From JANQGH01 sp039819285 (GTDB lineage Bacteria > Pseudomonadota > Alphaproteobacteria > DSM-16000 > Inquilinaceae), in assembly GCA_039819285.1 (NCBI GenBank), contig JBCBSH010000003.1, positions 1-64,000 on the forward strand: 64,000 nt of DNA, read 5' to 3'. The notes beneath the pieces are model-generated. The model worked only from the letters and a program-made list of their open reading frames with translations, ran no database searches and was not told the origin of the DNA. Shown one piece after another: positions 1 through 7,934 of the stretch. The first letter of the stretch is position 1. Each line of letters begins with the position of its first letter. A program made the translations under genes and the position numbers.

Positions 1-591
1 ACCGAGTTCGGCCTGTTCGTCGGCCTGCCCGGCGACATCGACGGCATGGTCCACATGTCCGACATCTCCTGGAACGTGCCTGGCGAGCAGGCCATTCAGG
101 AGTACCACAAGGGCGACCAGGTCAAGGTCAAGGTGCTGGACGTCGATACGGAGAAGGAGCGCATCTCCCTCGGGATCAAGCAGCTTGAGGACGATCCGAT
201 GGGCGGCGCGGCAGCGGCCGGCGTCCGTAAGGGGGCCGTGGTCACCTGCACCGTCTCGGTGGTGAATGACAACGGCATCGAAGTAACGGTCGGCGATGAC
301 GGCCTAACCGGCTTCATCCGGCGCAGCGATCTCAGCCGCGACCGGTCGGAGCAGCGGCCGGACCGGTTTGCCGTCGGTGAGAAGGTCGATGCCAAGGTGA
401 CCCAGTTCGACCAGAAAACCCGCCGCCTGACCCTGTCGATCAAGGCGCGCGAGGTCGACGAGGAGAAGGAAGCCATGGCTGAATATGGCAGCCAGGATTC
501 CGGCGCCTCGCTGGGCGATATCCTGGGTGCGGCCTTGCAAAAGGCCCGGGCCAATGCCGAAGAGGCCGCCAAGGCCGACGACGACAAGTAG
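1..591 (+). CDS. rpsA: 30S ribosomal protein S1, C-terminal part (5' truncated by window edge)
   Basis: The reading frame is open from base 1 and ends in TAG at 589-591, leaving 196 residues of a protein normally about 560 residues long. Two S1 (OB-fold) repeats are visible. The first runs through GLFVGLPGDIDGMVH and ends near ISLGIKQL. The second runs from RKGAVVTCTV to LTLSIKAREV. An acidic, alanine-rich tail ending ADDDK follows. S1 binds mRNA on the 30S subunit and helps load structured messages. The immediate downstream terminator and then ihfB match the usual proteobacterial rpsA-ihfB order. The N-terminal ribosome-binding repeats lie outside the window. Confidence 0.96.
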   Translation, partial: TEFGLFVGLPGDIDGMVHMSDISWNVPGEQAIQEYHKGDQVKVKVLDVDTEKERISLGIKQLEDDPMGGAAAAGVRKGAVVTCTVSVVNDNGIEVTVGDDGLTGFIRRSDLSRDRSEQRPDRFAVGEKVDAKVTQFDQKTRRLTLSIKAREVDEEKEAMAEYGSQDSGASLGDILGAALQKARANAEEAAKADDDK

Positions 592-614
592 CCTGCCTCA
601 AAGCCAACCCTTAG

Positions 615-650
615 AGGGCCGCCCATGATTGGGCGGCCCTTCTTGCTTTC
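615..650 (+). terminator. rho-independent terminator of rpsA
   Basis: A perfect 10-bp stem (AGGGCCGCCC at 615-624, GGGCGGCCCT at 631-640) closes a 6-nt loop and is followed by the T-rich TCTTGCTTTC. It starts 23 bases after the rpsA stop codon. Confidence 0.85.
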
Positions 651-682
651 CGACCGCGCGCTTGCAACCGTAATCACCCACG

Positions 683-737
683 GCAACGGTCAAGTCGCCC
701 AGGTAAAAACCCTTTCAATGGAAAGGGTTACCGTTGC
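683..737. repeat. nested palindromes between rpsA and ihfB
   Basis: An inner perfect 9-bp inverted repeat (AACCCTTTC at 708-716, GAAAGGGTT at 721-729, 4-nt loop) sits inside an outer 8-bp repeat (GCAACGGT at 683-690, ACCGTTGC at 730-737). Apart from these palindromes and the ihfB ribosome-binding region, I see no gene in 651-958. A short open frame at 625-846 has no coding character. Confidence 0.5.
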
Positions 738-958
738 GTTTCCAAGTTCCCTCTGGCACCATTGCCAAGTCACGGATCCGTTAGAGGTCCGGTTCGAGGC
801 GCACAAATCAAGGGCGGGATATGATCACTGTCCGCCCATCCGCTGACGAGGCAACGGGCGGTGCCTAAGGCAGGGCCGCCGTGAATGGGCCGACCACCGC
901 CGAGCCATAGAATGAGGCGGTATCGCCTGGCAACGCCGCAGGGAGGAGACGAAAGCCT

Positions 959-1240
959 ATGACAAAATCAGAGCTGATCGCACGGCTGGCCGAGCAGAAT
1001 CCGCACCTCTATCAGCGGGATGTGGAACGCATTGTTTCCACCATCTTCGATGAGATCGCCGAGGCACTCGCGGCAGGTCATCGGGTCGAGTTGAGGGGCT
1101 TTGGCGCCTTTTCGGTCAAGCATCGAGAGGCACGAACGGGGCGCAATCCGCGCACGGGTGAAACCGTCAGCGTGGCTCAAAAAAGCGTGCCGTTCTTCAA
1201 GACGGGCAAGCAGCTGCGTGAGCGCCTGAACGCGGGCTGA
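959..1240 (+). CDS. ihfB: integration host factor subunit beta
   Basis: This 93-residue HU/IHF-family protein is full length. It starts MTKSELIARLAE, carries the conserved core VELRGFGAF, and has the DNA-intercalating arm RNPRTGE with its family proline. IHF beta pairs with IHF alpha to bend DNA by about 160 degrees in recombination, replication and promoter architecture. A GGAGG-rich ribosome-binding site lies about 10 bases before the ATG. It follows rpsA, as in most proteobacteria. The alternative label, HU, is less likely because the sequence and context are those of the beta subunit. Confidence 0.96.
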   Translation: MTKSELIARLAEQNPHLYQRDVERIVSTIFDEIAEALAAGHRVELRGFGAFSVKHREARTGRNPRTGETVSVAQKSVPFFKTGKQLRERLNAG

Positions 1241-1306
1241 ACGCGTGCTGCACAAGGGCCGAACCAGGGCTGAACCACACCGGACGGTGTGTCGGAGGGG
1301 ATAGCG

Positions 1307-1669
1307 TTGCGCTACTTCACTTGGATCATCACGATACCGCTAGCCATCATCGCGGTCCTGTTCGCCGCCTCCAACCGCGGGCCGGTGACGTTGAATCTCT
1401 GGCCACTGCACTATGAGTTGACGGTTCCGATCTTTGTTGCCGTGCTGGTCGCGATCGTCATCGGCTTTCTTGCTGGCGGTCTCGTCGCCTGGGTCAGTGG
1501 CGGCCAATACCGCAAGGCTGCCCGCCGCGAGCGGGCCCGCGCGGATGCGCTGCGTGCCGAAACCCGGGCCGCGCAGGAGGCGGCATCCGACGCCAGGCGC
1601 AAGGCCCGCGAGGCCGTGGCAGCCTCGGCCGCACCCGGCACCCAGCCTGCCTTGGCGGATCAACGCTAG
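1307..1669 (+). CDS. LapA-domain inner-membrane protein
   Basis: A 120-residue membrane protein with two hydrophobic segments: residues about 4-20, and about 35-60 with GFLAGGLVAW. The intervening NRGPVTLNLWP is the LapA (DUF1049) signature. A basic, alanine- and arginine-rich cytoplasmic tail follows, probably a coiled coil. LapA-type proteins act in lipopolysaccharide assembly and regulation at the inner membrane. I chose the TTG at 1307 because GGAGG (1294-1298) sits 8 bases before it. A GTG at 1289 would add six residues but places that site inside the gene. Order ihfB-lapA is conserved. Confidence 0.8.
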   Translation: MRYFTWIITIPLAIIAVLFAASNRGPVTLNLWPLHYELTVPIFVAVLVAIVIGFLAGGLVAWVSGGQYRKAARRERARADALRAETRAAQEAASDARRKAREAVAASAAPGTQPALADQR

Positions 1670-1699
1670 TCGACCGCCGATCGACGGGTCCATCCTTCC

Positions 1700-2635
1700 A
1701 TGCGGGTGATCGACGCGGCGGCCGTCGAGGCGGCGTTGGACTATGCCACGCTGGTCGAAAAGCTGCGCCAGGCCTTTCGGTCGGATATCGCAACGCCACT
1801 GCGCCACCACCATACGGTCCCGACCTATGGCGAAAATGACGCCACGCTGCTGCTGATGCCGGCGTGGCAGACCGGCCGCCATATCGGGGTGAAGATCGCC
1901 ACGGCCTTTCCCGATAACGGGACCCGAAACCTGGCCATGATCATGGCCACCTATCTGCTGATGGACGGCGAAACCGGCGCACCGCTGGCCATGATCGATG
2001 GCGTGGCCCTGACCGTTCGCCGCACGGCCTGCGCCTCCGCGCTGGCCGCCCGCTACCTTGCACGCGAAGATTGCGAACGCCTGCTGATGGTCGGCACCGG
2101 CCAGTTGGCACCGCACTTGATCCTGGCCCATGCCAGCGTCCGCCCCATCTGCAACGTGCTGATCTGGGGCCGTACGCCGACGAGGGCGCGCAAGCTGGCA
2201 AAGGCCCTCAACCGGCCAGACATGAAGGTCGACTGGACGGAGGATTTGGCCAGCGCGGCGTCCGGCGCCCATATCATCTCGTGTGCCACCGCCTCGCCCG
2301 ATCCCGTCGTGAAAGGCGAGTGGCTATCCGATGGCGTGCATGTCGATCTGGTCGGCGGGTACCGCCCGGACATGCGCGAAGTCGATGACGAGGCCATCCG
2401 TCGCGCCCGCGTCTTTGTCGACACGCGAGAGGGCGCGTGCGTGGAGGCCGGGGACATCGTTCAGCCGATCGAAAGCGGCCTCTTGCGGCCCGACGATGTG
2501 GCGGCCGACCTGTTTGACCTGACGCGCGGCGAACGGGCGGGCCGCCGCCATTACGACCAAATTACTCTCTTCAAATCCGTCGGTACGGCCCTGGAGGATC
2601 TGGCGGCCGCACAACTGATCGTCCAACGCGCATGA
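1700..2635 (+). CDS. ornithine cyclodeaminase / mu-crystallin family protein
   Basis: A 311-residue protein with the family layout: an N-terminal substrate lobe, then a Rossmann dinucleotide-binding region marked by LLMVGTGQLAPH (about residues 129-140). The conserved DGVALTVRRTAC (about 99-110) carries the substrate-binding arginine. Members deaminate ornithine, or act as ketimine/imine reductases or opine-type dehydrogenases using NAD(P)H. The actual substrate cannot be told here. It overlaps the next gene by four bases (ATGA), so the two are probably translationally coupled and used together. It lies between lapA and pyrF, a position usually without these genes. Confidence 0.85.
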   Translation: MRVIDAAAVEAALDYATLVEKLRQAFRSDIATPLRHHHTVPTYGENDATLLLMPAWQTGRHIGVKIATAFPDNGTRNLAMIMATYLLMDGETGAPLAMIDGVALTVRRTACASALAARYLAREDCERLLMVGTGQLAPHLILAHASVRPICNVLIWGRTPTRARKLAKALNRPDMKVDWTEDLASAASGAHIISCATASPDPVVKGEWLSDGVHVDLVGGYRPDMREVDDEAIRRARVFVDTREGACVEAGDIVQPIESGLLRPDDVAADLFDLTRGERAGRRHYDQITLFKSVGTALEDLAAAQLIVQRA

Positions 2636-3780
2636 CCAGCATGACCCAACCGACACTCCCCGACCTGTGGCCCTGGGCCTCCCAAACCCTGCTGCCCTTT
2701 TGGGCGACCAAAGGCTTTGACGAAAACAACGGCTGCTTTGTCGAGCAGATGACCCTTGACGGTATTGCGCACGATCCGGGCTTCACCCGGTTCAGGGTCC
2801 AGGCACGCCAGACTTACGTGTTCGCACACGCCCATTGTCTGGATGCCGGAGATTATGCACTGCCCAGAGCCAGAGCCGGGTTTGCCTTTTTGAAGCGTTG
2901 CTGGAACGACCGCGACGGCGGATTTCCCATGCGCGTCACGCGCGAAGCACAAATCGTCGACGGGACAGTCGACCTCTATGACCATGCCTTTGCCTTGCTG
3001 GCGCTGGCCTGGCTACATCGGGCGACCGGCGGGGCCGAGCCGCTTGAGTGGGCGGAACGGGTTCGGCGCTTGTTGGTTGACCGCATGGCCGACCCCGCCG
3101 GCGGCTTTGTCGAACAGCTACCCGTCGACGCCGGCAAACCGCGCCGCCAGAACCCGCACATGCACCTGCTGGAGGCGTTTCTCGCGCTGCACGCCGCAAC
3201 GGACGCCGCCGTATGGCTTGACCTGGCGAGCGACATGGTCGCACTTCTCGTCGACCATTTTCTCGATCCGGCCGGGACTTTGGCCGAATTCTTTGAGGCC
3301 GACTGGCGCCTGCGATCGGGCGCCGAGGGACGGTTGCGCGAACCCGGCCACCAGTTCGAATGGGTCTGGCTCTTGAACCGCTATCAGGCCCAGGGCGGAA
3401 CCCGCGCGGTCGAGGCCATCAGCGATCGGTTGATGGCGTTCGCCATTCGTCACGGCTTGGACCGTAGCGAGAACAGCGTGTTCGCCGCCTTCGACTCCGT
3501 CACGCCCGACGGCGAAATCCTCTCGGAAACAAAGCGGTTTTGGCCGCAGACGGAAGCGATCAGAGCGTTCGCGGTGATGCATGAGCGGACCGGCGACCCT
3601 GACGCCGCGACGATCGTGTGGTCCCTGTTCGCAAGCTTGTTCGCCCATTACATGTCGCCGGATAACGGGATCCTGCGCGACGGTCTGTCCCGGGACGGCA
3701 GCACGGTTGACCCGTTCAGCCCGTCGAGCAGCCTCTATCATCTGTGGGGCGCGATCGTTGAGGCGCGACACCTGGTGTGA
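2632..3780 (+). CDS. AGE-family epimerase/isomerase
   Basis: A 382-residue (alpha/alpha)6-barrel protein of the N-acylglucosamine 2-epimerase family. Recognisable blocks are FRVQARQTYVFAHA near residues 55-68, a DLYDHAFALLALAW block near residues 110-125, the NPHMHLLEAFLAL block (about 173-185), and RFWPQTEAIRA near residue 300 with catalytic-type His and Trp residues. Relatives interconvert mannose and fructose, or epimerise N-acyl sugars, in the cytoplasm. The start at 2632 overlaps the cyclodeaminase stop. A second ATG at 2641 is possible. Sugar specificity is not deducible. Confidence 0.87.
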   Translation: MTSMTQPTLPDLWPWASQTLLPFWATKGFDENNGCFVEQMTLDGIAHDPGFTRFRVQARQTYVFAHAHCLDAGDYALPRARAGFAFLKRCWNDRDGGFPMRVTREAQIVDGTVDLYDHAFALLALAWLHRATGGAEPLEWAERVRRLLVDRMADPAGGFVEQLPVDAGKPRRQNPHMHLLEAFLALHAATDAAVWLDLASDMVALLVDHFLDPAGTLAEFFEADWRLRSGAEGRLREPGHQFEWVWLLNRYQAQGGTRAVEAISDRLMAFAIRHGLDRSENSVFAAFDSVTPDGEILSETKRFWPQTEAIRAFAVMHERTGDPDAATIVWSLFASLFAHYMSPDNGILRDGLSRDGSTVDPFSPSSSLYHLWGAIVEARHLV

Positions 3781-3889
3781 AGCCGATCTGCTCAGAAGGC
3801 GCACCACGGCTTTGGGAAATCGAACGCGGCGACGGGCCCGTCCGTCGCCTCGGTCGCCGTGAACTGGCAATCGACTGATTAAGCTGTCT

Positions 3890-4813
3890 TTGACAGCATT
3901 AGCATACACATCGTTTTCGGAGTTATTGGTGCCTCTGCTGAAGAACGCAGACCGTGTCTTGGAACTTGTCCTGCCAGGGGCCACGTTGAACAGCGCGGCG
4001 CGACTGACAGGGGGCGTGTCTGCGAAGGTCTATCGTCTTGACATACGTCTAGCGGACGAGAGCCCTTATAGCGCGGTCCTAAGAGTTCATGGCGAAACCC
4101 ATTGCGGGCATAGCGCTCAACTCGAGTTTCAGCTCCTTGAAGCCCTGTTCCGCTCAGGGCTTCCAGTGCCAAGGCCGCTCGGTTTTGGAGGGGACTCTGA
4201 ACTCCTGGGACATCCATTCGTCCTGATCGACTTTGTTGAGGGCTCGTCCGAGATCAAGGCTCAGAATCTGGAGACTTGCATCGGCAAGATGGCCGAAATG
4301 CTCGTTGCCGTGCATCGAACACGAACCGCCGACCTGCCGAGCCTGCCGTTGCGGATGGACCCTTTTCCAGAGCTGTTTGAGTTTCTTGAGGGGGATGACG
4401 AATGGTCTGATCTTCGAGCGAAGCTGACCAAACTGAACGATACCGCTTACAGGGGCACACCGGTGCTTCTGCACGGCGATTTCTGGCCGGAGAATCTGAT
4501 CTGGTCGGACGGACACATCGCGGCAATTCTTGACTGGGAGGATGCCGCTGTCGGCGATCCGCTGTCCGACATAGCCTGTACCTGCTTGGAGATACGCTAT
4601 CTCTTTGGTGACAAAGGCGTGCGTGAATTCAAGAATGCCTATGCGAAGCATGACCGGATCGAACAGGGCAGGCTTTCATTGTGGCTGCTCTACGTTGCTG
4701 CTGCTGCGCTAATGCACATGGGCGACTGGAGACTTCCGCCCCATCGCGAAGCCAACATGCGCCGAGAGGCGAAGGAAACACTGAGGCAAGCCACGTTGGA
4801 TCTGTTTGGGTGA
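3890..4813 (+). CDS. aminoglycoside phosphotransferase (APH)-family kinase
   Basis: The protein has the APH/choline-kinase fold signature. The catalytic loop LLHGDFWPENLIW is at about residues 193-205 and the metal-binding ILDWEDAAVGDP at about 212-223. The N-lobe (RLTGGVSAKVYRLD) is the ATP-binding region. The family phosphorylates small hydroxylated molecules; resistance function should not be assumed. Start is uncertain: TTG at 3890 gives 307 residues, while GTG at 3929, with GGAG 6 bases before it, gives 294. By eye the gene is clearly less GC-rich than its neighbours and uses more A/T-ending codons, suggesting acquisition by transfer. Confidence 0.8.
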   Translation: MTALAYTSFSELLVPLLKNADRVLELVLPGATLNSAARLTGGVSAKVYRLDIRLADESPYSAVLRVHGETHCGHSAQLEFQLLEALFRSGLPVPRPLGFGGDSELLGHPFVLIDFVEGSSEIKAQNLETCIGKMAEMLVAVHRTRTADLPSLPLRMDPFPELFEFLEGDDEWSDLRAKLTKLNDTAYRGTPVLLHGDFWPENLIWSDGHIAAILDWEDAAVGDPLSDIACTCLEIRYLFGDKGVREFKNAYAKHDRIEQGRLSLWLLYVAAAALMHMGDWRLPPHREANMRREAKETLRQATLDLFG

Positions 4814-4864
4814 GGGCTTGCCCCCTGACCGAAGTAGACCCCTAATAGGGGCTGCGGCCTCAGA

Positions 4865-5020
4865 TCATCGCGCCTGATCACTGTCCAGGCCGATATCGCG
4901 CAACAGGTGGTCGGACAGCCGGTCAAGCCGACGGTTCGATCGCCGCCAAACGGGCACGAGGCGGCGCTTGAACCACGCGCCGATTGCCGGCATTGGACGG
5001 ATTTTGATGACCCTGATCAT
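4865..5020 (-). CDS. DUF1127 small basic protein
   Basis: A 51-residue arginine-rich protein ending in the DUF1127 (YjiS-like) motif: RRLDRLSDHLLRDIGLD. I start it at the ATG at 5020 because TTGGAG lies 9 bases upstream. The frame remains open further upstream, but that part has no family similarity. DUF1127 proteins are abundant in alphaproteobacteria, and some have been tied to RNA turnover and stress or phosphate responses. It is divergent from the LysR gene at 5111 and shares a 90-bp AT-rich intergenic region with it. Confidence 0.8.
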   Translation of the reverse strand: MIRVIKIRPMPAIGAWFKRRLVPVWRRSNRRLDRLSDHLLRDIGLDSDQAR

Positions 5021-5068
5021 GGCGTTTGGCTCCAAGTATCTCGGAGCCACTAAGCTGGTATGTTCACA

Positions 5069-5109
5069 ATTGAATTGAAATCCAGCAATTTGGAATACTA
5101 GCATTCAAT
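5069..5109. promoter_or_regulatory. inverted repeat in the DUF1127/lysR intergenic region
   Basis: ATTGAAT (5069-5075) and ATTCAAT (5103-5109) form a perfect 7-bp inverted repeat in an unusually AT-rich stretch just before the LysR start. LysR proteins commonly bind such dyads between themselves and a divergent target, so this is a candidate operator by inference. Confidence 0.35.
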
Positions 5110-5110
5110 C

Positions 5111-6034
5111 ATGAATGAGACGCACATCGGCTGGGATCTGCTCCAAGCGTTTCAAGCGGTTGCCGAGACCGGAAGCCTGACGGCCGCGGGGCGGCGGCTC
5201 GGCCTCAGCCAGCCAACCATCGGACGTCGCATTGCGGCGTTGGAGGCCCAGCTGGGCCAGCGCCTGTTCGACCGTCGGCAAGATGGGCTTCGCCTGACGC
5301 GGGCGGGCGGTGCGTTGCATCCGATCGCGGAATCGATGGGCGCGGAGGCGCGGGCCCTGGAACGTGCCTGGCCCGCCAGCCTCAGTCGACTCTATGGCAC
5401 CGTCCGGATTGCCGTGGGCGAGTGGGGCGGCCGGTTCCTGATGCAGTCGGTCGGCACGCTGGTGGCGGATATGCCAGACGTCGAGATTGAGATCGTGCCC
5501 AGCTTCGGGTTCTTGAATCTCAGCCGCCGCGAAGCCGATATCGCGCTGCGCAACGTGCTGCCGGAAAGCGGCGATTTGATCACCCGGCTGGTTGCCCGCC
5601 CGTCGCGCGCTGTCTACGCCTCGCGCGCCCTGCTGCGAGGCCATCCGGAGGCCATGAGCGCGCGGAGATACGAGACCTGCCCCTGGGTGGGCTATGACGA
5701 CACCCACCACCATTTGCGCTCGGCGACGTGGCTTGAGGCTCGACGCCAGGGGGCAAAGCCGCAGGTCCGCTGCGCGTCTTCGCTGATCCTGCTGGAGGCG
5801 GTTAAGGCCGGGGCGGGCCTGGGGCTGCTGCCCTGCTATGCGGCGGACCCGGAGCCGGACCTTGTGCGCGTCAGTGGAACGATCGAAGAGTTGCAGGGCC
5901 AAATCTGGCTGGTGTATCACGCCGACAGCCGCAACCGGCCGGCGGTGTTGACCCTGGTCGACCGTCTGGATGCCTTGTTCCAACAACACGGTCGGCTTAC
6001 GGTCGACCATCCCGACCCGGAAGAGCCTGTTTGA
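5111..6034 (+). CDS. LysR-family transcriptional regulator
   Basis: A 307-residue regulator with an N-terminal winged helix-turn-helix. Typical wording is VAETGSLTAAGRRLGLSQPT at residues 17-36, then RIAALEAQLGQRLFDR. A periplasmic-binding-like effector domain occupies about residues 90-295. It is divergent from a DUF1127 gene and 20 bases upstream of a co-directional flavin oxidase gene, so either or both may be targets. A second LysR/DUF1127 divergent pair occurs at 31.5-32.8 kb. The effector is unknown. Confidence 0.92.
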   Translation: MNETHIGWDLLQAFQAVAETGSLTAAGRRLGLSQPTIGRRIAALEAQLGQRLFDRRQDGLRLTRAGGALHPIAESMGAEARALERAWPASLSRLYGTVRIAVGEWGGRFLMQSVGTLVADMPDVEIEIVPSFGFLNLSRREADIALRNVLPESGDLITRLVARPSRAVYASRALLRGHPEAMSARRYETCPWVGYDDTHHHLRSATWLEARRQGAKPQVRCASSLILLEAVKAGAGLGLLPCYAADPEPDLVRVSGTIEELQGQIWLVYHADSRNRPAVLTLVDRLDALFQQHGRLTVDHPDPEEPV

Positions 6035-6054
6035 GACAGGCGCCGCGAGCAGCC

Positions 6055-7176
6055 ATGAAACTTCTCATTGTCGGCGCCGGAATCATGGGCCTGTCGGCCG
6101 CTTGGGCCATGGCCCGTCGCGGACACGATGTCACCGTGGTCGAGCAGGCTTCGATTCCGAACCCGCTGGGATCCTCCGTCGATCAGCATCGTCTGATCCG
6201 TTATGCCTACGGCGACATGGCGGGTTACGCAGCGATGGTGGACGAGGCCTTTCCGGCCTGGGACAGGGTTTGGCAGGATCTGGGCGAGTCGCTGTACGTA
6301 CAGACTGGCACGCTTGCCGTTGGGACGACGGGCCAGGATTGGCTGAACGCGAGTGCCGAGGTCTTGAAGTCTCAGGGGCACTCGATCGAGATGCTGGCCC
6401 CCCATGATCTGTCACGGCGCTTCCCGCTGCTAACATCGGACGGGGTCGATCATGCCTTTTATCTGAAGACCGGCGGCGCCCTGCTGGCGGGGCGCATCAT
6501 CGAGTTGCTTTCCCACCATCTGGCGCAGCGCGGCGTCACGCTGATGCCGCACCGGCGGGTCGTCAGCGTCGATCCTGATGGCGCCTCCCTTCGGCTGGAG
6601 GATGGCAGAAACCTCCGGGCCGACAGGCTGATCGTCGCCGCCGGCCCCTGGGTTCGACAGTTGCTGCCTGGCCCCGCCGATCGCGTGGTGCCGTCGCGCC
6701 AAGTCGTCGCCTACCTGACGCCGCCCGCCGACAAAGCCGCCGAATGGGCTCGCATGCCGATGGTTTTGGAAATCGAGCCTGACAGAGGCTTCTATCTGGT
6801 CCCACCGGTGGCGGGCACCGGTCTGAAGGTGGGCGACCACAGCTTTTCCATGTCGGGGGATCCCGACGCGGACCGCGATGCGGGCGAAGAGGAAACGCGG
6901 GCGTTATCTCGGTCATGTTCAAACCGCCTGGCATCATTCGACCGGTTCTCGCTGGACGTCGGCAAGGTCTGCTTCTACACAGTGCACCCGCCAGCCGAAC
7001 GGTTCGTTGTCGAACCCATCGGCAGTTCGGCCTGGCTGATGACCGGCTTCAGCGGCCATGGGTTCAAGTTTGGGCCGTTGCTGGGCGAAGCGGTCGCCGA
7101 CGCCCTGGAAGACAAACGTGACGGCACCGAAATCACCCGCTGGGCGGCCGGATTTCTGGACACTCGCGCTGACTGA
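6055..7176 (+). CDS. FAD-dependent amine oxidase, monomeric sarcosine oxidase-like
   Basis: A 373-residue DAO-superfamily flavoenzyme. The dinucleotide-binding fold LLIVGAGIMGLSAAWAMARR lies at residues 3-22. RLIRYAYG (about 44-51) is the sarcosine/N-methyltryptophan oxidase substrate region. KVCFYT (304-309) places Cys306 where monomeric sarcosine oxidase attaches FAD covalently, and GFSGHGFKFGP follows. It probably oxidises an N-methylated amino acid or related secondary amine, releasing hydrogen peroxide. I start at the ATG at 6055; the in-frame TTG at 6031 overlaps the regulator's stop. Placement behind the LysR gene suggests shared control. Confidence 0.85.
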   Translation: MKLLIVGAGIMGLSAAWAMARRGHDVTVVEQASIPNPLGSSVDQHRLIRYAYGDMAGYAAMVDEAFPAWDRVWQDLGESLYVQTGTLAVGTTGQDWLNASAEVLKSQGHSIEMLAPHDLSRRFPLLTSDGVDHAFYLKTGGALLAGRIIELLSHHLAQRGVTLMPHRRVVSVDPDGASLRLEDGRNLRADRLIVAAGPWVRQLLPGPADRVVPSRQVVAYLTPPADKAAEWARMPMVLEIEPDRGFYLVPPVAGTGLKVGDHSFSMSGDPDADRDAGEEETRALSRSCSNRLASFDRFSLDVGKVCFYTVHPPAERFVVEPIGSSAWLMTGFSGHGFKFGPLLGEAVADALEDKRDGTEITRWAAGFLDTRAD

Positions 7177-7186
7177 GAGGCACCCC

Positions 7187-7903
7187 ATGTCCCCGATCTT
7201 CGTTGCCATCGACACTATTTCCATGGACCAGGCGCTGACCTGGGCGCGCGCCGTCGGGCCTTATGTCGGCGGGCTGAAACTTGGTCTGGAGTTCTTCGCC
7301 AACAACGGCCCGCACGGCGTGCACGAGGTTGGCCGCGCGGCCAACAAGCCGATCTTCCTGGACGTGAAGCTGCACGACATCCCCAACACGGTCGCCGCGG
7401 CCGTGCGCGCGCTGTGCCCGTTGGAGTTCGCCTACATCACCATCCACGCCAGCGGCGGCGAGGAGATGATGCGCGCCGCGGCGGAGGCGGCGGAAGAAGG
7501 GGCGGAGATCTATGGCGTGGCACCACCCAAGCTGTTGGGCGTGACCGTGCTGACCAGTCTTGACGCCACCGACATGCTCGCCGTCGGTCAAGACCCTGAC
7601 GTTGGAACCCAGGTTGGCCGCCTGGCCAGCTTGGCCAGGGAAAGCGGGCTGGACGGTGTCGTCTGTGCCGCGCCGGAGATCACGCAACTGCGCACCGTTA
7701 CGGGGCCGGATTTCGTGCTGATGGTTCCCGGCATCCGGCCGGCCGGGTGGGGCGAGGACGATCAAAAACGCACAGTCACGCCGGAACAAGCCATGGCGCT
7801 CGGCGCCAATCATCTGGTCATCGGTCGCCCGATCACCCAGGCCGATGATCCGGGTGAAGCCGCGGCCGCCATCGCCCGCTCCCTCGGCGTTGAGGCGGCT
7901 TGA
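7187..7903 (+). CDS. pyrF: orotidine 5'-phosphate decarboxylase
   Basis: A 238-residue TIM barrel that decarboxylates OMP to UMP, the last step of pyrimidine synthesis. The catalytic Lys-x-x-Asp cluster is seen as FLDVKLHDIPNTV at residues 58-70. The phosphate-binding end of the barrel is VPGIRPAGW near residue 183 and LVIGRPI near residue 211. GAGAGG (7175-7180) lies 6 bases before the ATG at 7187, deciding the start. It is 31 bases upstream of trpF, an arrangement common in alphaproteobacteria. Confidence 0.96.
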   Translation: MSPIFVAIDTISMDQALTWARAVGPYVGGLKLGLEFFANNGPHGVHEVGRAANKPIFLDVKLHDIPNTVAAAVRALCPLEFAYITIHASGGEEMMRAAAEAAEEGAEIYGVAPPKLLGVTVLTSLDATDMLAVGQDPDVGTQVGRLASLARESGLDGVVCAAPEITQLRTVTGPDFVLMVPGIRPAGWGEDDQKRTVTPEQAMALGANHLVIGRPITQADDPGEAAAAIARSLGVEAA

Positions 7904-7934
7904 TCCGCGAGGCGCGGCACCCCATGCTATCGCC

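Noticed and set aside
625..846. 73-codon plus-strand frame after rpsA
   Set aside because: Begins inside the rpsA terminator loop and runs through the nested palindromes; no coding character.
1340..2272. 310-codon open frame on the minus strand
   Set aside because: Antisense to the lapA-like and cyclodeaminase genes; no domain, biased composition.
3890..4813. Calling the APH-family gene an antibiotic-resistance determinant
   Set aside because: The family phosphorylates many metabolites, and nothing in the sequence or context ties it to aminoglycosides.
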